Part shown: piece by piece, positions 16,661-23,315 of the stretch
Position numbering within the stretch: position 1 is the stretch's first letter
Layout: each line of letters starts with the position of its first letter
Origin: Kiritimatiellia bacterium
GTDB taxonomy: Bacteria > Verrucomicrobiota > Kiritimatiellia > JAFGHX01
Length of the DNA: 45,445 nt
Direction: 5' to 3'
Assembly: GCA_016929905.1 (NCBI GenBank)
Contig: JAFGHX010000225.1
Coordinates: 1-45,445, forward strand
Position numbers and translations under genes: made by a program
Notes under the pieces: generated by a model
What the model saw: the letters and a program-made list of their open reading frames with translations, nothing else
Told to the model about the DNA's origin: nothing
Database searches by the model: none

Positions 16661-17175
16661 GTCTCGGCCGTCTTTCGCAATTGTGCGTTCACGCAGTCCG
16701 CCAGGCGCGACCGGATCCGGTTCAAGGTGACCGAGATCGTGTTCACGCTCCGGCCCAGTTCCTCGGCCACGAAGGAAACCGACAACCCGCGCCAGTAGCG
16801 CAGGCGCACAATCTGCCGCCAGTTCTTCGGCAGGCGGTCCACACACGCATGCAGCGCGGCCTTCCGATCGTCCACCTCGTCGCCGATTTGCTCGAACCCG
16901 CGGTCCAGCGCTTCCATCGCCTCGTCGGAAAGCAGCACCGGTTCGCGCGTCGCACGTCGCTGCGCCGCTCGGGCCGTGCGCCGGGCAATCTCACGGGCAA
17001 GGCTCCAGAAATTACGGACGTCTTCCCGCTCCGTGTACCGATTCACGAGCACCAGCGAAACCTCTTGAAACACATCCTCCGACAGATGATGGTCGCGCAG
17101 GATCGTGAAAATATAAGCGAACAGCGCACGCCTGTGACGAACAAGCTGCGCCGTGATTTCTTCCGTCGAGGTCAT
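16657..17175 (-). CDS. ECF-family RNA polymerase sigma factor
   Basis: 172 residues with sigma region 2 (about 12-78: RRALFAYIFTILRDHHLSEDVFQEV) and region 4 (about 110-160: LPKNWRQIVRLRYWRGLSVSFVAEELGRSVNTISVTLNRIR). The sequence DxxLAEDVFQE-like box and the RLRYWRGLS segment resemble the planctomycete/verrucomicrobial ECF subgroup. It overlaps the FecR-like gene by four bases and forms a two-gene operon with it. No region 1.1 or 3, as expected for ECF factors. Upstream bases lack a strong Shine-Dalgarno site. It probably directs transcription of an unlinked regulon. Confidence 0.9.
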   Translation of the reverse strand: MTSTEEITAQLVRHRRALFAYIFTILRDHHLSEDVFQEVSLVLVNRYTEREDVRNFWSLAREIARRTARAAQRRATREPVLLSDEAMEALDRGFEQIGDEVDDRKAALHACVDRLPKNWRQIVRLRYWRGLSVSFVAEELGRSVNTISVTLNRIRSRLADCVNAQLRKTAET

Positions 17176-17523
17176 TGCGGCCCAAGTCTACCACCCCGCG
17201 TGGCAGAAAGCGAGCGCCGCGTTCGGTTGCGGGCAAGGCCTCCACCAGAAACGTTAGAGGGTGTGAGTGCCGCAGGCGCAGCCGCAAGGCCCCCCCCCGG
17301 GCGCCGTTGGCACTCCACCCTCGTACAACGAAAACCTCTTGCGGTTTCTAAAGAGTAGTGTCGGGCAGACGCGGAATCTTAACCGGCTGATCGCAAGAAA
17401 AAATCGATGGACGTGGGGTTGCGGGTAATGCGTGCGTCAGTGGATTTTCGCCGGGGAGCACCTAGCCGTGTGGGGCTGCGCGGAAGATCGACGGGCCCGA
17501 GTCGGCGGAGTCGCCATCAGGCG
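17176..17523. other. Gene-free stretch between the ECF operon and the 85-aa gene
   Basis: No open frame with convincing codon use or ribosome site. It contains the hairpin element described at 17257-17322 and a short AAACC/GGTTT hairpin near 17333-17350. The promoter of the ECF operon should lie at its left end but no clear consensus is visible. Confidence 0.5.
17257..17322. repeat. Long inverted repeat enclosing a run of nine C
   Basis: GAGGGTGTGAGTGCC (17257-17271) pairs with GGCACTCCACCCTC (17309-17322) except for one bulged base. GGCGC/GCGCC can extend the inner stem, and the loop contains CCCCCCCCC. Imperfect arms and isolation from genes suit a MITE- or REP-like element or a stable non-coding hairpin. 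I see no flanking target-site duplication. Confidence 0.5.
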
Positions 17524-17781
17524 CTAGCTGGGCGGCGTCAGCACGTATTGACCGGGCTTGCCTCGGAAAAACAGCGCTCGGCTATCCTTGCTGACCTGGC
17601 ACCTCAACTCCGTGTCCCCGTTGCGGACCTTCCATGTGCCCGGCTTCAAGGCCGTCACGATACAATCGATTTCCGAGTTGCCGCCCTGAATCTGGAGACT
17701 CAGAATTCTGTTGCAGGAATCACCCGTTCGACTGAACAGCATACACTTGTTGAATATCTCGACCCCAATCATCTCCTCCAT
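17524..17781 (-). CDS. Small protein (85 aa), possible stand-alone beta-sandwich domain
   Basis: The ATG at 17781 has GGGAGGGG upstream (complement near 17788-17795), better than the frame's earlier ATG at 17835. The second half, TALKPGTWKVRNGDTELRCQ followed by ALFFRGKPGQYVLTPP, looks like the closing beta-sandwich domain seen at the C-terminus of some heparinase- or glycosidase-type proteins (recognition by eye, low certainty). Codon use is less GC-biased than the neighbours. No signal peptide. It may be an independent small protein, or the surviving tail of a larger enzyme gene whose front has been lost; no upstream remainder is visible in any frame. Confidence 0.5.
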   Translation of the reverse strand: MEEMIGVEIFNKCMLFSRTGDSCNRILSLQIQGGNSEIDCIVTALKPGTWKVRNGDTELRCQVSKDSRALFFRGKPGQYVLTPPS

Positions 17782-18014
17782 GTGGACCCCTCCCGCGCCG
17801 CGCGATGCCAATCCCCCCCCCCGAACATGAGGCATGCGCCTTCCGAATCACATTGAGAAGCAACACCCCGTTGTGTGTCCAATAGGCGATGGGTGGATAA
17901 ACCGGTCCCGTTCATCCCGCCCCACCAATTATAGTGCACAGCCCTCCCCCTCTTCAAGTGGGTACGAATGGGTACATTTGGATGGTTTTGGCCGTTTTTG
18001 AACGAAAACCTGGC

Positions 18015-18042
18015 TTGACTGTGAGTGGATTTGGGCTAACCT
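18015..18042 (+). promoter_or_regulatory. Candidate promoter of the metzincin-like gene
   Basis: TTGACT (18015-18020), 16 nt, TAACCT (18037-18042), in a locally AT-richer stretch. The gene starts 23 nt after the -10 element. Confidence 0.4.
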
Positions 18043-18064
18043 GGGAAAAGGGGGAGGGTGGGTT

Positions 18065-18622
18065 GTGCCACTTCAAGTGACAGTTGTTCCTCTGACGATA
18101 GAAAGCGGCGGAGGCCGTGTGGGTCCGACGTGGACGCCTGGCGACGTGAGCAGTGCGTTACGCGAGGCGAACGCGATTTGGGGACAGGCTGGCATCCAGA
18201 TACAGGTGGTGGGTACGGTGGAGCGTACGCTGGCCATGCCGTCGGCGATGGGCGGAATTGGCGCGTCGGACCTGCCCGGTCTGACCGGTCGGTTGGGCAT
18301 CCGGGGCGGAGTGATAGCGGTGCTGGTCCATATTCTGCGGGGCAACGTACACGCGGGCCTGGCCGTTGTCGGCGGCCGGATTTGCGCGATGCAATGGGCC
18401 GGCCCCGGCCACCAGCCGGCCCGGGTGCAAGGGACGCTCCTGGCGCACGAACTGGGCCACATCATGGGTTTGCCCGACTACCAGCCGGGCCGCATTGCGG
18501 TGCACGACATTGCGGGCCAGTTGGCGGCGCGGAACAACCTGATGACGTCCAGCGTGGCGCTGGGCAGGCTGCTGACCCAGGAGCAGATCGACCGTGCGCG
18601 CCGCTCGCCGTGGGTCCGTTGA
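18065..18622 (+). CDS. Metzincin-like zinc metalloprotease (HExxHxxGxxD), no signal peptide
   Basis: 185 residues. The zinc site is AHELGHIMGLPD: His128, Glu129, His132 and Asp138, the HExxHxxGxxD form used by snapalysin-type metzincins, followed by NNLMTSS where Met160 can serve as the Met-turn. The C-terminal LTQEQIDRARRSPWV is typical of compact metzincins. The N-terminus (MPLQVTVVPLTIESGGG, then WTPGDVSSALREANAIWGQAGIQIQVV) matches the fold's opening strand and helix. No signal peptide is visible, so it may act inside the cell or be released otherwise. The start is GTG at 18065 with GGAGGG seven bases upstream. It stands alone, with its own promoter candidate, and converges on the GH5 gene. 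Substrate unknown. Confidence 0.78.
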   Translation: MPLQVTVVPLTIESGGGRVGPTWTPGDVSSALREANAIWGQAGIQIQVVGTVERTLAMPSAMGGIGASDLPGLTGRLGIRGGVIAVLVHILRGNVHAGLAVVGGRICAMQWAGPGHQPARVQGTLLAHELGHIMGLPDYQPGRIAVHDIAGQLAARNNLMTSSVALGRLLTQEQIDRARRSPWVR

Positions 18623-18668
18623 CGGTGCGTGGGGCGCGGCATGTCGGAGCCGAATGTTTCCGCGGGCG

Positions 18669-19670
18669 TCAATGCCGTTGGAGCAGGTCGAGCAGCTTGC
18701 GGTCCAGCTTGTGGCCGTGCCAGTCCTCGTAGGCCACGTCCTCGCGTTCGGAATCCAGAATGCCGAACGATCCGCGGAAGTTCCAGAGCGCGTATCCGAT
18801 ACGGCGCGCGGCGAGCGCCTCGAGCACGTCGGCGAACCAGGCGAGGAAGACCGGGTGCGGCGTCTTGTTGTAGCCGCCGCATTCGCCGCAGTGCACGCCC
18901 ACTCCCTGTTCGGTCAGAGCGGCCCAGGGCGCATAGTGTCCCTCGAGTCGTGCCCGGTCCCAGAGTTCCCCTTCCTTGTTTCGGCCGGGCCAGGCCGCTG
19001 GCGCGAAGCGATCGCCTTTCACCCACGGCGCCTTGTAGTGGCTGATATGCATCGGGTCGTAGCCGCGGCAGCTCTGCGCCACATTCAGGTCGGCCAGTTC
19101 GGGCAGCGGCTCGCGGCCCCACGCGAGCCCGTCCAGGATGACGAGCCGATCGGGATCCGCTTCGCGGATCTTCGCGACGGTCGCGCGCATCACGCGTTCG
19201 TGGTCGGCGCGCGTCATGCCGGTCTCGCTGGCCCGGCGCGGCTCGTTGACCAGGTTGAAACTCAGCGCGTCCGATGCCATGCCCTTGTAGCGGTTGGCGA
19301 ACAGCTGCCAGTGGAAGATGAACGCGTCCAGCGCCGCGCGGTCTTTCCACAGGTCGAACGGCTCGTCCCGTTCGCGGTTCACGGAGTAGCCCGGCGCGCG
19401 GTGGAAGTTGAGGCAGACGTGAATGCGCTGCTCGCGGCACAGCTCCACGGTTTGGTCGATCCGCGCCAGCACGTCTTCGCGGGGCCGGGTGACGTCGTCT
19501 CCTTCCGTCCACAGCCGATAGCACATGGGCAGCCGCACGAAATCGAAGCCCCAGTCGGCGATCCAGCGGATGTCGTCCGCCTGCGGGGTGCAATCGCTGC
19601 GCATCGAGAAGAAATAGAGCAGATTGAACCCCCGCCAACGAGGCAGCCGGTTCCCGGCGGTAGTCGTCAT
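18669..19670 (-). CDS. Glycoside hydrolase family 5-type (cellulase-like) enzyme
   Basis: 333 residues with the TIM-barrel features of GH5/clan GH-A. RGFNLLYFF opens the barrel, FDFVRLPMCY marks strand 2, VCLNFHRAPG strand 3, SFNLVNEP carries the catalytic acid Glu143 after strand 4, and VHCGECGGYNK holds the nucleophile Glu263 after strand 7; ALWNFRGSFG is strand 8. No signal peptide, so a cytoplasmic enzyme acting on imported oligosaccharides or glycosides. The ATG at 19670 has AGGAGG seven bases upstream. It is divergent from the kinase gene. The exact activity (beta-glucoside, mannoside or other) cannot be told. Confidence 0.92.
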   Translation of the reverse strand: MTTTAGNRLPRWRGFNLLYFFSMRSDCTPQADDIRWIADWGFDFVRLPMCYRLWTEGDDVTRPREDVLARIDQTVELCREQRIHVCLNFHRAPGYSVNRERDEPFDLWKDRAALDAFIFHWQLFANRYKGMASDALSFNLVNEPRRASETGMTRADHERVMRATVAKIREADPDRLVILDGLAWGREPLPELADLNVAQSCRGYDPMHISHYKAPWVKGDRFAPAAWPGRNKEGELWDRARLEGHYAPWAALTEQGVGVHCGECGGYNKTPHPVFLAWFADVLEALAARRIGYALWNFRGSFGILDSEREDVAYEDWHGHKLDRKLLDLLQRH

Positions 19671-19809
19671 CGCTTGGCCTCCTTTGCGAGAAAGGGTAGG
19701 CGCGGGCCAGCCGGCTTTTCAAGGGCGAACGCCGCCGCGGCTGCCGGGCTGGCGTTGAACGCAGCGCCTTGCCTCGCGCTAGGGCTGCTGCTAGACTGAA
19801 CAGACGGCC

Positions 19810-21069
19810 ATGGCTCCAGACCACACAGATTCCGCGAAAGCGGCGTTGAAGCCGGGCGAGGTGTTCGGCCAGTATCGGATCGTGCGCCTGCTCGGGCGCG
19901 GCGGAATGGGCGAGGTGTACGAAGCCGAGCACACGACCCTCGAGCTGTGCTATGCGCTGAAGCTGTTGCCCGCAGACTTCGCCGCGCGCCCCGACGCCCT
20001 GGACCGCTTCCGGCGCGAAGCCAAAGTGATGGCGAAGCTGCAGCACCCCTGTATCGTGCGTGTCGACGATTTCGGGGAGACGGTCGGCCGGTACTGGTTG
20101 CGCATGGAACTGGTGCCCGGCTTGACCCTTGCGCCGGGTCCCGACCGCGTGGTTGCGCTGGACGACTATGCCGCCGCGCTGGGCGGCAGGATCGGGCAGG
20201 CGGAACTGGTGGGCATCCTCAATCAGATCCTCGACGCGCTGGCCTACGCGCACCGGCACGGCGCGATTCATCGCGACCTGAAGCCGTCCAACATCCTGCT
20301 CGGTGATCCCGGGCCGGCGGGGAGCGGCCCCGTGGCCAAGATTGCCGACTTCGGGCTCGTTCGGCTCGTAGGCGACGAGTGGGTACGCAGCCGGGCCGAG
20401 TTGTCTGTGCGTCTGTCTTTGAGCATGGGTGAGGGGCGCACTCTGGACGGCGTGCCCGGTGCGGAAGGCGAGGGGACCAGCACGCGCGCCATTCTGGGGA
20501 CCTACGAGTACATGAGTCCGGAACAGAAACGCGGCGAGGATGCCGACGCGCGCAGCGACATCTATGCGTTGGGCCTCATGACCTACCGGCTGCTGACCGG
20601 TCGCCGCGAGATCGGGTTCCGGCTGCCGAGCCAGATCGATCCAGGCCTCGTTCCGGGCTGGGACGAACTGGTCGGGGCCGCGCTTGAGCCGGAGCGCGAC
20701 CAGCGCCTGGCCGGCTGTGCCGACTTCGCGCGCCTGCTCCAGGCGGTGGCGGGCGCGGTTCCGGCCGCGCCCGCGGCGCGGCCCATGCCGCCCCCGCTTC
20801 CCCCGGAGGTGCAGACCCCGCCGCCGCCCGTCGAGCGGCAGAGCACGCGCGAGGATCGGGTGGACACAGCTCTGCCCGCGTCCACGCGCGGCGTACACTG
20901 CCCGGGCTGCGGCAAGCCGAACGACGCGTATGAAAACTTCTGCGTGCATTGCGGGGGACAGCTTGCCGCCGTGCTGCTGACTTGTGCGAAGTGCGAGACC
21001 TTGCTCGGGCGTGACGACGGCTTCTGCACCGAGTGCGGAACGCCGGTACGGAAGCAGGACGACCGCTGA
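19810..21069 (+). CDS. Serine/threonine protein kinase with C-terminal double zinc ribbon
   Basis: 419 residues. A Hanks-type kinase domain (about 22-312) has the glycine loop LGRGGMGEVY, Lys51, catalytic HRDLKPSN (His154-Asp156), DFG at 180-182 and GTYEYMSPEQ after an activation segment enlarged by about 35 residues (195-228). A Pro-rich linker (313-345) leads to two zinc ribbons: CPGCG with FCVHCG (about 364-382) and CAKCE with FCTECG (about 392-410). There is no transmembrane helix, so it is soluble. The ATG has no strong ribosome site. Three of the next genes on the same strand also carry cysteine ribbons. Substrates unknown; in planctomycete-type bacteria such kinases are numerous. Confidence 0.94.
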   Translation: MAPDHTDSAKAALKPGEVFGQYRIVRLLGRGGMGEVYEAEHTTLELCYALKLLPADFAARPDALDRFRREAKVMAKLQHPCIVRVDDFGETVGRYWLRMELVPGLTLAPGPDRVVALDDYAAALGGRIGQAELVGILNQILDALAYAHRHGAIHRDLKPSNILLGDPGPAGSGPVAKIADFGLVRLVGDEWVRSRAELSVRLSLSMGEGRTLDGVPGAEGEGTSTRAILGTYEYMSPEQKRGEDADARSDIYALGLMTYRLLTGRREIGFRLPSQIDPGLVPGWDELVGAALEPERDQRLAGCADFARLLQAVAGAVPAAPAARPMPPPLPPEVQTPPPPVERQSTREDRVDTALPASTRGVHCPGCGKPNDAYENFCVHCGGQLAAVLLTCAKCETLLGRDDGFCTECGTPVRKQDDR

Positions 21070-21237
21070 CGGGAAGAGCCGGGCAAGCCGCGCCTTGCGC
21101 GGCCCGCGGTGGCGATCCCTCGAACGTCACGATATTTGCGAACAGGTGCACCTAGGCGAAGTCGAGCAAGTTCTCGAGTAAGTTCTCGAGAGAGTTTGTG
21201 GGACGAAGCGGATTGCTGTCGGCTGTTGAAGGCCCGG

Positions 21238-22653
21238 ATGAGCATCATAACCCGTTACCTGTTTCGACCGTTCGCGCGGCTGCTTGTGCGGCCGCTGCTG
21301 GCGGAGTGTCCCGCGTGCGGTGTGCGGCGTTACGAGCAGCTGGTGGACCGGCTGACGTCGCGGGCGCCGCTCGACTGTCGGCGCTGCGCGTGGATCACGG
21401 GCGGATACGCGCGCGGCGTTCTGCTGTTCGCGCGCCTGGTCACGGGCGATTCGGCCGCGTTCGACGGGTTCCTGCGCAAGTCGCACGTGAAGCGCAGTCT
21501 CGGCAATTTCCTGACCACGATCGCACGCGGGCGGGGCGGCACGCCGTTTGTGCCGGACGCGCCGATCAGCGTGTTCTGGCATATCACGAACCGGTGCGAC
21601 AAGCGGTGTGCGCACTGCTACGCGGATTCGGGCGCGCGTGACGCCGCGGAACTGGACGATGCCGGCTTGCGGGCGATCCTGCGCCAGATCGTGGCGGTTC
21701 CCGTCAGCGCGGTCATTCTGACGGGCGGCGAGGCGTTGCTGCGGGAGGCGATTGTGCTGGAACTGATCGCCGATCTGCGGCGGCACGGCGCGTTCACGAT
21801 CCTGACAACGCACGGCGGCTTGATCGACCCCGGGCGAGCGGCCGCGCTCAAACAGCGCGGGCTCGGCGAGCTGGTTGTGAGCCTGGACGGCGACGAGGCG
21901 GGCCATGACCGGCTGCGCGGGCCCGGCAGTTTCCGCGACGCGCTGCGCGCCGTGCGCATCGCGGCGGATGCCGGCCTGCAGGTCGGCGTGAACATCATGA
22001 TGAATGCGCTCAGCTTCGACCGGATCGACAGCATGGCCCGCGCGGCGGAGGCGGCCGGCGCGATGAAGATCTACATGCTCGACTTCGTGCCGCACGGGCG
22101 CGGCGCGGCGGTGGCGGACGAACTTCAGATGACGGGCCGGCAGCGGGCGCGGGCGTTCGAGCAGGTCGAGACGCTGCTCGCCGAACGGGCCCCGAGCCGG
22201 GACCGGTGGATGCAGACGAGCGCCTGCTTCTCGCCGCTGCTCGCCGCGTGGCAGTACGCGGTCTTGCGGCGGGAAGCCCGCGACGATCCGTGGGTCCGGC
22301 GCTGGTTGACCCGGTTCCCGACGCTCGGCCAGGGCTGCGGGGCGGGGCTGAACATGTGCAGTATCGCCGTGAACGGAGAGTTGACTCCGTGCTTCCATCT
22401 GCCGTATATGAAGGCTGGCCGGCTGCCGGAACAGAACCTGCACGAGTTGTGGCACGGGGCGCCGGCATTCGTTCGGTTGCGGCAGGCGTACGCGCGGCGG
22501 TGCAAGGGTTGCGCGTTGGCCCGGGTCTGCGGCGGGTGCCGGGGGCGCGCCGCGGACGGCGGGCGCGGCGACCTGCTGGCGCGTGACCCTTGTTGCCCTC
22601 TGGCGCCGGACATGTCTTTGATTGCCGATCAACAGCCGATACGGGCGGCGTGA
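21238..22653 (+). CDS. Radical SAM/SPASM protein
   Basis: 471 residues from ATG 21238, with GAAGG just upstream; the frame runs back to 21109 but that part lacks coding character. An N-terminal cysteine pair set (CPAC near residue 24 and CRRC near 47) suggests a zinc ribbon. The radical SAM cluster motif is CDKRCAHC (Cys120, Cys124, Cys127) in FWHITNRCDKRCAHCYADSG, followed by ILTGGEALLR. The C-terminal third has SPASM-type cysteines (GCGAGLNMC, LTPC, CKGCALARVCGGC) for auxiliary clusters. Enzymes of this type modify peptides or proteins, or assist haem and cofactor synthesis. No short peptide substrate gene is evident next to it. It lies 168 bp after the kinase and may be cotranscribed with it and the membrane ribbon protein. 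Confidence 0.92.
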   Translation: MSIITRYLFRPFARLLVRPLLAECPACGVRRYEQLVDRLTSRAPLDCRRCAWITGGYARGVLLFARLVTGDSAAFDGFLRKSHVKRSLGNFLTTIARGRGGTPFVPDAPISVFWHITNRCDKRCAHCYADSGARDAAELDDAGLRAILRQIVAVPVSAVILTGGEALLREAIVLELIADLRRHGAFTILTTHGGLIDPGRAAALKQRGLGELVVSLDGDEAGHDRLRGPGSFRDALRAVRIAADAGLQVGVNIMMNALSFDRIDSMARAAEAAGAMKIYMLDFVPHGRGAAVADELQMTGRQRARAFEQVETLLAERAPSRDRWMQTSACFSPLLAAWQYAVLRREARDDPWVRRWLTRFPTLGQGCGAGLNMCSIAVNGELTPCFHLPYMKAGRLPEQNLHELWHGAPAFVRLRQAYARRCKGCALARVCGGCRGRAADGGRGDLLARDPCCPLAPDMSLIADQQPIRAA

Positions 22654-22688
22654 GGCCGGCGGCGTCTGCGGCCGGCGGGGAGGAGCCG

Positions 22689-23156
22689 ATGACGAAGAGA
22701 TGGGAATCCAAGGCCATGCTGAACGCCGACGAAGTCACCGCCGAGCTCAGGCAGGTGTTCGAGGCCCAGGACTTCAAGATCACGAAGTCGGGACGCTCCG
22801 CGTTCCGCGCCACGCTGCACAAGGCGCTGGCCGGCGCAGAGGTGAACGTGACGGTCGCCGCCGCACCGGCCGGCACCAAGGTGTCGTTCAGCCGCCGGAC
22901 GACCGGGATGTTGTGGGTGTTCTGGATGCTCCCCGTCTACGCCTGCACCTGCGGCGGGGTCTGCGGCGCGGGCGTCGTGGGCACAATCGCCGTTTACAGC
23001 AGCGCGCGGCGCCGGACCTCCGCGCTGATCGACGAATGCATCGAGCGCTGTAAGGCCATAGAGGCCGTTCCCCAGGAATATACCTTCTGCGACCGGTGCG
23101 GTGCCCCGTTGCGCGAAGGCGCGAAGTTCTGCGGGCGGTGCGGGACGAAAATGTGA
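22689..23156 (+). CDS. Small membrane protein with C-terminal zinc ribbon
   Basis: 155 residues from ATG 22689, preceded by AGGAG. An N-terminal cytoplasmic domain of about 70 residues (AELRQVFEAQDFKITKSGRS) is followed by hydrophobic segments at about 73-104 (one or two helices, with CTCGGVCG between them), then a helix and a terminal ribbon CDRCG with FCGRCG (Cys134, 137, 148, 151). The ribbon is like those in the kinase two genes upstream. It starts 35 bp after the radical SAM gene, so the two are likely in one transcript. Family not recognised and function unknown. Confidence 0.78.
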   Translation: MTKRWESKAMLNADEVTAELRQVFEAQDFKITKSGRSAFRATLHKALAGAEVNVTVAAAPAGTKVSFSRRTTGMLWVFWMLPVYACTCGGVCGAGVVGTIAVYSSARRRTSALIDECIERCKAIEAVPQEYTFCDRCGAPLREGAKFCGRCGTKM

Positions 23157-23315
23157 GCCGGGACCGCGGACCGGATCCCGGCGGTCGGGGTGAGCGCCCG
23201 ATTCCACTTTTTGTCGGTTTTTGTAATTGCGTTCCGTCGCCCTTTTCCGACATGATCCGGGCGCGTCGAGGCCGTGTTTCCCAACCGTGAACCCGTCTGA
23301 TGAAAGGAGCCGCCA

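Noticed and set aside
18478..20949. 823-aa minus-strand open frame across the GH5 and kinase genes
   Set aside because: It crosses two divergent real genes and their promoter region, has low-complexity composition, and no recognisable motif.
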